NCBI RefSeq assembly: GCF_900537085.1 | Contig: NZ_UNRE01000001.1 | Span: 687,163-751,162, forward strand | Length of the DNA stretch: 64,000 bases | Direction of reading: 5' to 3' | Source of the DNA: Agarivorans sp. Alg241-V36 | Lineage (GTDB): Bacteria > Pseudomonadota > Gammaproteobacteria > Enterobacterales > Celerinatantimonadaceae | Part shown: positions 57,091 to 64,000 of the stretch, in pieces | Numbering within the stretch: position 1 is the first letter of the stretch | Layout: the number at the start of each line of letters is the position of its first letter | The notes under the pieces: model-generated | The model's database searches: none | What the model saw: the letters and a program-made list of their open reading frames with translations, nothing else | Told to the model about the DNA's origin: nothing | Translations under genes and position numbers: made by a program

Positions 57091-57147
57091 TTCTAATTTA
57101 CTTAGTTGTGTGTCACGCTAATAGTGAAATGTTGTTGTAATATTACT

Positions 57148-57597
57148 CTATATGTCAGGGGTCAATGGTTCCTGTTCTGCGAGCATTTCTAGCAAAGATA
57201 TTGCTACACCTACAAAATCTGTATCAGTGATAATGCCGATCAGCTTCTTGCCTTCTACTACCGGCAAGCAGCCAATACGATGCCGTTCGATGTGTTTAGC
57301 GGCTTGTCCAACTCCTGCTGCAGAATCTACCGTATGCAACTTCGTCAACATAATGTGTTTGAGCATTATTTGTTGTTCATGAGCACGACGTTGCGCCTCA
57401 CTGGTTTTACTAAGGTTTGATTCTTGCGCGGCGAGTAGGGTTCGCTCGCTCACTAAACCAATAAGGTGTTGCTGGCTATCGACGATGGGGAGGTGGCGAA
57501 TTTTGTGTTCGTTACACAGGCTAATGGCTTCTTCAAGCGTGGTCTGCTCAAACGCAGTATGTGGGTTAGTGGTCATGATGTCTGCTACTTTAATCAT
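57148..57597 (-). CDS. Tandem CBS-domain protein
   Basis: Two CBS domains fill the 149 residues: VADIMTTNPHTAFEQTTLEE with HKIRHLPIVDSQQHLIGLVS, and LKHIMLTKLHTVDSAAGVGQ with HRIGCLPVVEGKKLIGIITD. Such stand-alone pairs bind adenosyl nucleotides and act as energy sensors. The C-terminal FVGVAISLLEMLAEQ is helical. AGAGG precedes the ATG. The partner is unknown. It is followed leftward by the structured gap described above. Confidence 0.88.
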   Translation of the reverse strand: MIKVADIMTTNPHTAFEQTTLEEAISLCNEHKIRHLPIVDSQQHLIGLVSERTLLAAQESNLSKTSEAQRRAHEQQIMLKHIMLTKLHTVDSAAGVGQAAKHIERHRIGCLPVVEGKKLIGIITDTDFVGVAISLLEMLAEQEPLTPDI

Positions 57598-57839
57598 AAC
57601 GATACCTCTTGTTGTTTTCTCTCCTTTAAATTTAGTGTGTTAGCCAGAAAAGAGCTTGATGGAAATCAAGCTAATTAACGCTTTATTAACTGTGTGTGAA
57701 AGTTGTTGTCTAGCTAGAAAAACTAACAAAAAATCGCTATATTTTTTGCAATGTAAGCGATCTTCTGCTGCAAGTGATGCTAGTGACATATTAGATATAC
57801 TGAGAATCATTGGGCTGTTTCAAACTACGCTGGCTGTGA

Positions 57840-59141
57840 CTAAAAAAGTGTTTGAAATAAACGGTTTGCGTAGTCGTCTGTCATTCCCGCGATGTAGTCT
57901 GCAATCACTCTGGCTTGACTCTCATTTTCTTCGCCAGCTTGTAGCCAACGGCTACGAGTATTGAGTGGCAATAAACGCTCAGGATCGCTGGCAAAAGCTT
58001 GAAATAACTCCATAACCACTTGCTGGCCCTTAAAACGAACCATTTCTATCTCAGGTGTTTGAATCACATAGTGCAATACAAAGCGCTTTAATACATCTAG
58101 CGCTTGCGCCATGGGAGGATCCATTTTGGCTTGATAGTCTAATTGAGGTTCGTCAAACCTTGCTTGCGCTTGTAAGCTAATGGCAGTGATAAACCCATTC
58201 ACAAGGCTGCCAATAGCATCTTTTTGATCATAATGGTGGCGACTAAATAACTTAACCGACAGCCCACCTATTTCATCGGCCAGCCAGCAATCTTTTATGT
58301 CGGCAATGGCAGAGGCAACTTGCTCTTGCCAGTCATGGCGGCTCACTATACCCATCACTATGGCGTCTTCTAAATCATGCACCCCATAAGCAATGTCATC
58401 AGCCAGCTCCATTATTGAGCAATCTAAGGATTTATAGTTACTTTTACGGTGATGGGCCTCGCCAAGGCTACGACTTTCAACAAAGGTGGTTCTGTCCCTT
58501 TCGCTTAAACTCTCAAGCACCCAATTGTAGAGTTGCTTGTCATCATCATAAATGCCTTTGGCTGGCGCCCAATCTGCCACTTTTAACTGACGAAAGCTTT
58601 TAGCCACAGGCGGGAGAGGGTGTCTTTGTAATTGGCTGAGCAAGCAAGGGTATTTCATTATGCCTAGCAGAGTTCGCCGGGTAAGGTTCATACCATTGGC
58701 GCGAGTATAAGGCTCAAGCTTGGTGAGAATGCGAAAGGTTTGCGCGTTGCCTTCAAAGCCACCATCGTCACGCATCATGTAATTGAGCGCTACTTCGCCG
58801 CCGTGGCCAAAGGGCGGATGACCAATGTCGTGAGCTAAACATAGGCTCTCGATAAGATTAAGCTCCGGCAATAGCCTGTTTTGCGGCTGATTGTTAGCAC
58901 TAATGTGGCCAACAATGCCGGTACCAATTTGCGCCACTTCTAAGGAGTGGGTGAGGCGAGTGCGGTAGAAATCATTGTTGCCAATACTAAGCACTTGAGT
59001 CTTGTTTTGCAGGCGGCGAAAAGCCGCAGAATGCAAAATTCGCGCTCTGTCTCGCTGCCAAACGCTGCGATGATCGTTACGTCTCTGGTTTTGTTCTTCG
59101 GCGTATCTTGCTGTTCCAGCTTGTTGGCTTAGTTCACTCAT
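57840..59141 (-). CDS. dgt: Deoxyguanosine triphosphohydrolase-like protein (dGTPase family)
   Basis: The 433 residues show DRARILHSAAFRRLQNKTQV, THSLEVAQIG and the HD motif CLAHDIGHPPFGHGGEVALN near 105-124, then ELADDIAYGVHDLEDAI. It belongs to the shorter Dgt-like group that hydrolyses dNTPs to nucleosides and triphosphate. I chose the ATG at 59141 (GGGAG seven bases upstream) over 59156. The 162-bp repeat copy C ends 21 bases upstream of it, so its leader, and maybe its promoter, derive from the repeat. Confidence 0.92.
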   Translation of the reverse strand: MSELSQQAGTARYAEEQNQRRNDHRSVWQRDRARILHSAAFRRLQNKTQVLSIGNNDFYRTRLTHSLEVAQIGTGIVGHISANNQPQNRLLPELNLIESLCLAHDIGHPPFGHGGEVALNYMMRDDGGFEGNAQTFRILTKLEPYTRANGMNLTRRTLLGIMKYPCLLSQLQRHPLPPVAKSFRQLKVADWAPAKGIYDDDKQLYNWVLESLSERDRTTFVESRSLGEAHHRKSNYKSLDCSIMELADDIAYGVHDLEDAIVMGIVSRHDWQEQVASAIADIKDCWLADEIGGLSVKLFSRHHYDQKDAIGSLVNGFITAISLQAQARFDEPQLDYQAKMDPPMAQALDVLKRFVLHYVIQTPEIEMVRFKGQQVVMELFQAFASDPERLLPLNTRSRWLQAGEENESQARVIADYIAGMTDDYANRLFQTLF

Positions 59142-59162
59142 TGCATGCTCCCACATTGCTCA

Positions 59163-59324
59163 ATACCAATCGTACTAAGTAACTGTTCGTTCTATCTGGT
59201 TAAAACACTCGATAATTGCGTTAGAATTTTTGATAGTAGAATAACTGCTTATCGAAAAATCCAGCCTTATTCTCGAGCATTTTTCCTGCGTTATTTCTGA
59301 TCACTTACTTAGTGTGATTGGTAT
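59163..59324 (-). repeat. 162-bp terminal-inverted-repeat element, copy C (inverted)
   Basis: The reverse complement of this stretch aligns over its full length to copies A and B: ATACCAATCACACTAAGTAA at one end and TTACTTAGTACGATTGGTAT at the other. As in copy B, the TTAGTACGATTGG end faces the adjacent gene start (dgt). It fills most of the gap between dgt and alaA; the rest holds only the alaA terminator. Confidence 0.87.
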
Positions 59325-59397
59325 AAGCTCTACACTACAACAGATTTTCTAAAAATAACATGACCTTAAGCTGATGCTCTTGGCTGAATTGAGCGCA

Positions 59398-59425
59398 ATA
59401 AAAAAGGGTGCATAAAGCACCCTTG
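59398..59425 (-). terminator. Leftward terminator after alaA
   Basis: Read leftward, AAGGGTGC-TTTAT-GCACCCTT is followed by a U-run (A-run at 59400-59405 on the plus strand). Confidence 0.8.
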
Positions 59426-59451
59426 TTGAATAGTTTTAAAGCAAGCTGTTA

Positions 59452-60672
59452 TTAGTCGGCTTGACGATAACCGTCTAAGAACGTCGCTATGCGGCCAATG
59501 GCTTCACGCAATTCTTCTTCACGAGGCAAGAACACAATGCGGAAGTGATCTGGCTTGGTCCAATTAAACCCAGTACCTTGTACAACCAAGGTTTTTTCTT
59601 GTTGCAGCAAATCTAAGGCAAACTGTTGGTCGTCTTTGATGTTGAATTTTTTCACATCAAGTTTAGGGAACAAGTACATCGCGCCCTGCGGTTTCACACA
59701 GCTTACACCCGGAATGTCATTGAGTAGTTGCCAAGCTAGGTTGCGCTGCTCATATAAACGACCGCCAGGTACGATTAGCTCGTTAATGCTTTGGTAACCA
59801 CCTAGTGCAGTTTGAATGGCATGCTGAACTGGCACATTGGCGCACAAGCGCATTGAGGCGAGCATATCTAAGCCATCGATGTAGTCTTTAGCGCGATGTT
59901 TAGGGCCACTGACTAACATCCAACCCGAGCGGAAACCACATACCCGATAAGCCTTAGATAAACCGTTAAAGGTAAGGGTTAGTACGTCGTCTGACAAAGT
60001 AGACATCGGCACATGTAAGGCTTCATCGTAAATGACTTTTGAGTAGATCTCGTCGGCAAATAAAATCAGATTGTGCTGACGTGCTAACTCTACCAACTCT
60101 AGAAGTAATTCTTTGCTATAAACAGCGCCAGTAGGGTTGTTAGGGTTAATTACCACCAAGCCCTTGGTGCGAGGAGTAATTTTGCTGCGAATATCTTCGA
60201 TGTCTGGGAACCAGCCTGCTTGCTCATCACATTCGTAATGCACCGGGTTTCCGCCAGAGAGGGTTACTGCGGCTGTCCATAGGGGGTAATCGGGAGCTGG
60301 CACTAACATTTCGTCGCCATTATTAAGCAGCGCTTGCATGGCCATTACGATTAGCTCGCTCACTCCATTGCCTAAATAGATATCTTCTAGGGTAGTAGTG
60401 CGTAAACCTTGTAATTGATAGTGATGCATCACCGCTTTACGGGCAGAGAATAAACCTTTTGAGTCACAGTAGCCTTGGGCGGTAGGTAGGTTATGAATAA
60501 CATCTACCAGAATTTCTTCGGGGGCTTCAAAGTTAAATTCGGCGGTATTGCCAATATTTAATTTGATTACACGGTGGCCGTCTTCCTCGAGGCGTTTTGC
60601 TTGTTTCAGCACTGGACCACGAATGTCGTAACATACGTTGTCTAGCTTATGTGACTTCTCTATTTGATACAT
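59452..60672 (-). CDS. alaA: Alanine aminotransferase AlaA (YfbQ)
   Basis: This 406-residue class-I aminotransferase follows AlaA throughout: KSHKLDNVCYDIRGPVLKQA at the start, YCDSKGLFSARKAV, VINPNNPTGAVYSKEL, and the PLP lysine in LTFNGLSKAYRVCGFRSGWM near 240. It transfers the amino group of glutamate to pyruvate. It stands alone and is divergent from metR. The ribosome site AAGGG is rather distant (14 bases). Confidence 0.93.
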   Translation of the reverse strand: MYQIEKSHKLDNVCYDIRGPVLKQAKRLEEDGHRVIKLNIGNTAEFNFEAPEEILVDVIHNLPTAQGYCDSKGLFSARKAVMHHYQLQGLRTTTLEDIYLGNGVSELIVMAMQALLNNGDEMLVPAPDYPLWTAAVTLSGGNPVHYECDEQAGWFPDIEDIRSKITPRTKGLVVINPNNPTGAVYSKELLLELVELARQHNLILFADEIYSKVIYDEALHVPMSTLSDDVLTLTFNGLSKAYRVCGFRSGWMLVSGPKHRAKDYIDGLDMLASMRLCANVPVQHAIQTALGGYQSINELIVPGGRLYEQRNLAWQLLNDIPGVSCVKPQGAMYLFPKLDVKKFNIKDDQQFALDLLQQEKTLVVQGTGFNWTKPDHFRIVFLPREEELREAIGRIATFLDGYRQAD

Positions 60673-60841
60673 GATGATAATGGGTCCCTTTACAATAAAC
60701 GTATTAACTTATTTTTTGCGGTAGCTTGCAAGTGTTTAGATAAGCTAATTGCGCTTTTTCAGGATTTTTTATTAGCAAAGCGCAGAACCGCGCTAGATGG
60801 TGATAAACTGACAGCGCAACATAATTGACTACTGCGAGACT

Positions 60842-61780
60842 ATGTTAGAACTCAAACACTTAAAAACCCTGCAAGCCTTAAGAGAAACCGGCTCTTTGGT
60901 GGTGGCTGCGCAGCGTTTATGCTTAACCCAATCGGCTCTTTCTCATCAGCTTAAAGAATTAGAATCGCGTATTGGGGCGAAGCTGTTTGTGCGTAAAACT
61001 AAGCCACTGCGTTTTACTATGGCTGGCTTGCGAGTGTTGGAGTTAGCCGACAATGTACTAGAGCAAGTTCAACATACCGAACGTGAGTTAGCCCGTTTAG
61101 TCGGTGGGCAAGCAGGGCGTTTACACCTAGCCATTGAGTGTCATAGTTGCTTTAACTGGTTGATGCCAGCAATAGACAATTACCGAGGCCTATGGCCCGA
61201 CGTTGAATTAGATTTTAGCAGTGGTTTTAGTTTCGAGCCCTTACCTGAGCTTGCCCAAGGGCAGCTGGATTTGGTGATTACTTCCGATCCGCAACCCAGC
61301 GAAGGCATTGTATTTTCGCCGCTGTTTTCCTATCAGCCAACCTTGGCGTTAAGTCCTAATCATCCATTAGCAGAAAAGCCGGTAATTGAAGCGGAAGACT
61401 TTGCCAATCAGGTGCTTATTTCTTACCCGGTAGATACTCATCGTTTAGATCTGTTTAATCTGTTTTTAGACCCAGCTGGCGTTGAACCTTTGGCGGTTCG
61501 TAAAGTGGATATGACCATTATGATGATGCAGCTGGTGGCCAGTGGCCGCGGAGTAGCGGTATTGCCAAACTGGGCATTAACGGAATATGTAAACAAAGGT
61601 TACATTATGACGCGAGAATTAGGTGATGGGAAACTGTGGCAAAACTTGTATGCGGCGCGTCATGAAAGCCATCAAGACAGCGCCTATATTGAAGCGTTTT
61701 TAGATATTGCTCGGGAGCATTGTTTTAGTCACCTCGATGGCATTAAAGCCATCGGCGATAATCAGGCAGTGACTAAATAG
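60842..61780 (+). CDS. metR: LysR-family regulator MetR
   Basis: The 312 residues match MetR: MLELKHLKTLQALRETGSLV with the HTH AQRLCLTQSALSHQLKELES, then AIECHSCFNWLMPAIDNYR, the homocysteine-binding region, and ISYPVDTHRLDLFNLFL. MetR activates methionine synthesis genes with homocysteine as coactivator. Its stop overlaps the end of the convergent DUF3802 gene by eight bases. Divergent alaA may or may not be a target. Confidence 0.92.
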   Translation: MLELKHLKTLQALRETGSLVVAAQRLCLTQSALSHQLKELESRIGAKLFVRKTKPLRFTMAGLRVLELADNVLEQVQHTERELARLVGGQAGRLHLAIECHSCFNWLMPAIDNYRGLWPDVELDFSSGFSFEPLPELAQGQLDLVITSDPQPSEGIVFSPLFSYQPTLALSPNHPLAEKPVIEAEDFANQVLISYPVDTHRLDLFNLFLDPAGVEPLAVRKVDMTIMMMQLVASGRGVAVLPNWALTEYVNKGYIMTRELGDGKLWQNLYAARHESHQDSAYIEAFLDIAREHCFSHLDGIKAIGDNQAVTK

Positions 61781-62120
61781 GGTCAACAGCGATGAGTTGG
61801 TTATCAAACATGTTTTTGATTAAGCCAACAAATTCATCAATGAATTGCTGTTGCTGCTGAGTAGGGCTAGACATCCACACGCCGGAGAGTACTTGTTCAA
61901 GGTCGTTAACAATTGCGTCTATTTCGCGAATCACCGTAAAGCGGTGTTCACTCTCTAAATGCTCGTGTTGACGACATACTAACATCACGCTTTCTGATAG
62001 TTGCTCAGAGACATAGTCGCAAATAGTTAAGGGATTTTGCTGCGCTTGTGTATGCTCAAACAGCGCTAAGTTATCTGTTAAAAATCCAATTAACTGAATG
62101 TAACCTTCACTATCAGTTAC
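61773..62120 (-). CDS. DUF3802 family protein
   Basis: This small helical acidic protein (about 115 residues) begins MVTDSEGYIQLIGFLTDNLA and contains YVSEQLSESVMLVCRQHEHL and FIDEFVGLIKNMFDNQL, a pattern I associate with DUF3802 of Vibrio and Shewanella. The ATG at 62120 is preferred because the alternative start at 62144 is a TTG that lies inside the GAGAGGA ribosome site. The role is unknown. It overlaps metR tail to tail. Confidence 0.75.
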   Translation of the reverse strand, partial: VTDSEGYIQLIGFLTDNLALFEHTQAQQNPLTICDYVSEQLSESVMLVCRQHEHLESEHRFTVIREIDAIVNDLEQVLSGVWMSSPTQQQQQFIDEFVGLIKNMFDNQLIAVDPI

Positions 62121-62212
62121 CATCGTGCGTATATCCTCTCTCAAAAGTATTAGCCCTAGTGTATAACGAATAAGCGCGAATACAACATGCGCTAAGACAC
62201 ATTTGTTAACAC

Positions 62213-63085
62213 TTATAGGGTTTGGGTTAATTCAGCCGAGTGAATGTAGGCCTGTATGCAGTTGCTCGGTAGGTATAAACGCGGATTGGCTCGGCGCAAG
62301 TCGCGCAAATGGTATTCCAATAAGCGTTTATCTAGTGGCGTATTACTTTCGGTTTGTTGCAGCCACTGCACCAAGCTTTGGGTGTTTTTTTGGAAGCCCT
62401 GTTCTAAGCCCGTAATTTGTTGTTTGGTTTTAAGCATTTCTTCCACATTAAGCGGCGAACGTTGCACCATATTTATTAAGTAGGGCGTGAGTATGCTGGC
62501 CTGCTTCATATAACTGTCGTTCACCGGTACTGGCGACAACCGTAAGTTTTGTTGGCGCTCCAGTTGGCCACAAATATGGTTTGCTTTTAGCAGCGCGACG
62601 GTTTGCTGAATAATTTGGTTAGTATCAAAACCTTCACCATACATTTCATGAATGCCGGTGGCTAAATCGTGTTTCGCTAAACGTACCTTAGAAAAGGTGA
62701 GCTGCTCTCTGGTAAATAACCTAACCCGGCTAGGGGCTGCTGGACGGGGCACAATAATCGCTATTTGATTGCGTTTTTGCTCAAAGTACACATTGGCAAT
62801 AGCTTGCTGCTGCTCACTAATGCTGATGAGCTGGCCGCTAATCTGGCAGCCTACCGATTTAGGTACATCTCCCAAATGGCTAGCGCTTACATACTGGTGA
62901 GGGTAGTCGGGCAACGCTTGAATCTGGCCAAGTTGGCGCTGCATAAAGTGGGTAGCAATAGCGGCGCGACATATGGCATTTTCACTAAGAGCCGGTGGGT
63001 TAAACACCTTCCAAGTAATCAACACGGCAGTAAGCAGCAACAGGCTGCTACTAATTGCTATTAAAGGTTGGCGCCGAATGATCAT
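62213..63085 (-). CDS. Single-pass membrane protein of unknown function
   Basis: About 290 residues, opening with a hydrophobic anchor (PLIAISSSLLLLTAVLITW). The remainder is soluble, with Cys in SENAICRAAIATHFMQRQLG, a beta section (QISGQLISISEQQQAIANVY) and helical C-terminal half. I know no family. The ATG at 63085 has GAGG six bases upstream. It is expected to face the periplasm. It lies between DUF3802 and the yfaE-nrdB genes, which read in the same direction but end at a terminator first. Confidence 0.78.
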   Translation of the reverse strand: MIIRRQPLIAISSSLLLLTAVLITWKVFNPPALSENAICRAAIATHFMQRQLGQIQALPDYPHQYVSASHLGDVPKSVGCQISGQLISISEQQQAIANVYFEQKRNQIAIIVPRPAAPSRVRLFTREQLTFSKVRLAKHDLATGIHEMYGEGFDTNQIIQQTVALLKANHICGQLERQQNLRLSPVPVNDSYMKQASILTPYLINMVQRSPLNVEEMLKTKQQITGLEQGFQKNTQSLVQWLQQTESNTPLDKRLLEYHLRDLRRANPRLYLPSNCIQAYIHSAELTQTL

Positions 63086-63272
63086 GCTGGCCTCACAAGA
63101 CAAAGAAAAACACAGATAGTTAAGTTATCTGTTACTTGCCGAAAAACTAAAGAGATTATTGAAAGTATAGATCAAGCTCAGCTTAGATAAGTCTGATTTA
63201 GCTCCTTGTTCTACAGCGAGTTATCAATAAGTGAAACGCCTAACTCTTACTACATGGTTAAGCGGCATATAT

Positions 63273-63303
63273 AAAAATAGCGCTATCAATTAGCGCTATT
63301 TTT
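63273..63303. terminator. Bidirectional terminator after yfaE
   Basis: AAAAATAGCGCTA-TCAAT-TAGCGCTATTTTT, a 13-bp perfect stem, 22 bases past the yfaE stop. Confidence 0.9.
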
Positions 63304-63325
63304 AATACATAGTACGTGGTTGTAG

Positions 63326-63613
63326 CTAGGCAATTTGACGTTTGAAAGGTGGTTGCTCCGCCAGTTCAACGGTGCCTTTGGGCTTGCTACAACAGCTAAG
63401 GATTTGTCCTTTGGGAATGTTAGCTAAAGGCGTGTGGCTATATTCCACTTCGCCTTTTACTAGGGTGGTACGGCAGGCACCGCAAACACCTTCGCGGCAA
63501 TGATACTCGGGGGTAAAACCCGCTTGTTCATAAGCCTCTAAGATGCTTTTGTGGTGGCTATCAACCACCACTTCAATGCCGCCTGCTATTACGCGGCCTT
63601 CTTTTTGAGACAT
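63326..63613 (-). CDS. yfaE: 2Fe-2S ferredoxin YfaE, ribonucleotide reductase maintenance
   Basis: The 95-residue protein has the plant-type [2Fe-2S] pattern YHCREGVCGACRTTLVKG with the fourth Cys in LSCCSKPKG. YfaE donates electrons to maintain the NrdB diferric-tyrosyl radical cofactor. Its ATG overlaps the nrdB stop (TAATG), so translation is coupled. It is clearly an operon partner of nrdB. Confidence 0.95.
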   Translation of the reverse strand: MSQKEGRVIAGGIEVVVDSHHKSILEAYEQAGFTPEYHCREGVCGACRTTLVKGEVEYSHTPLANIPKGQILSCCSKPKGTVELAEQPPFKRQIA

Positions 63614-64000
63614 TACAGCTCAAAGTCCTCGAAGTCGTCAATGTCGATACTAGAGTCAATTTGGCCCACTAAGTAGGAGCTAATTTCCGCTTCTTGTGGC
63701 GCTACTTGCACGTTGTCTGACACTAACCAAGAGTTAATCCATGGAATTGGATTACTGCGGTCTTCAAAGCAAGGCAACAAACCGACCGCTTGCATACGAG
63801 TATTGGTAATGTATTCAACGTATTGGCAAAGAATATCTTCATTTAAACCAATCATCGAACCATCTTTGAATAGGTATTTTGCCCATTCTTTTTCTTGCTC
63901 GGCAGCATCGGTAAACATGCGCCATGCTTCTACTTCACACTCGGCAGCAATTTCGGCCATTTCTGGGTCGTCTTTGCCTTCGCGCATTAGGTTAATCATG
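63613..64000 (-). CDS. nrdB: Ribonucleotide reductase class Ia beta subunit NrdB, 3' part only
   Basis: The frame runs to the window edge, giving the C-terminal 128 or so residues of Nrd[53 protein letters not shown] and an acidic Phe-ending tail (DDFEDFEL), which in E. coli docks into NrdA. The radical Tyr and iron ligands lie upstream, outside the window. It makes deoxyribonucleotides with NrdA. The 1-base stop/start overlap ties it to yfaE. Confidence 0.94.
   Translation of the reverse strand, partial: MINLMREGKDDPEMAEIAAECEVEAWRMFTDAAEQEKEWAKYLFKDGSMIGLNEDILCQYVEYITNTRMQAVGLLPCFEDRSNPIPWINSWLVSDNVQVAPQEAEISSYLVGQIDSSIDIDDFEDFEL

Overview
The window looks like chromosome from a marine, polysaccharide-degrading gammaproteobacterium of the Alteromonadales. 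Agarivorans or a close relative is my best guess, from gene content and protein style only. Supporting signs are a PL7 alginate lyase lipoprotein, a GH11 xylanase-type enzyme, a GH2/GH36 galactosidase pair, a glucosylglycerate (compatible solute) pathway, enlarged Vibrio/Alteromonas-type PstC and PstA, a complete glyoxylate-shunt aceA and an apparent integron cassette at the left edge. I see no rRNA, tRNA, CRISPR array, prophage or insertion sequence.

Layout. 0-1.1 kb: two leftward hypothetical genes separated by a 98-bp site with attC architecture, so probably integron cassettes. 1.2-4.3 kb: a 162-bp repeat, then yfhL-trhP (tRNA hydroxylation) and rdgC. 4.5-9.6 kb: accessory genes: a secreted protein, an HxlR regulator divergent from a SnoaL-like protein, a COG0701 permease/thioredoxin/SigZ-like sigma cluster and a GNAT. 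9.6-12.6 kb: galU and a GH13_18 phosphorylase close to glucosylglycerate phosphorylase. 12.7-18.4 kb: a chemoreceptor, a lipoprotein, a C45-like hydrolase with a divergent XRE regulator, and a PilZ protein. 18.4-20.6 kb: gpgS-gpgP. 20.8-27.4 kb: phoBR, an MltF-like transglycosylase, alginate lyase and pstS. 27.4-29.0 kb: a second 162-bp repeat, a TPR protein and two duplicated transcription units, each encoding a roughly 30-residue protein. 29-44 kb: DyP peroxidase, a PEP-CTERM-like protein, GH2-GH36, GH11, a DUF2975/XRE pair, an HD hydrolase, a porin-like barrel and a LysR regulator. 44-52.5 kb: ppk1, a GcvR-like protein and pstCAB-phoU. 52.5-64 kb: a long regulatory gap, aceA, acpH, an esterase-like hydrolase, DUF2007, a CBS protein, dgt with the third 162-bp repeat, alaA, metR, DUF3802, yfaE and the 3' end of nrdB.

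How the genes work together. Phosphate handling dominates but is scattered over 32 kb: phoBR, pstS and pstCAB-phoU each carry a recognisable Pho box, and ppk1 lies divergent from pstC. Glucosylglycerate would be made by GpgS (NDP-glucose plus 3-phosphoglycerate) and GpgP, and could be reclaimed by the GH13_18 phosphorylase. The glycoside hydrolases fit a life on algal biomass.

The most unusual item is the duplicated small-protein unit at 28.2-29.0 kb. Both copies have two CRP-like sites, an ORF starting MFDYFG with synonymous-biased divergence, and a terminator with the same stem. The second is the 162-bp terminal-inverted-repeat element, present three times at identical length and twice placed about 20 bases ahead of a start codon with the same end facing the gene.
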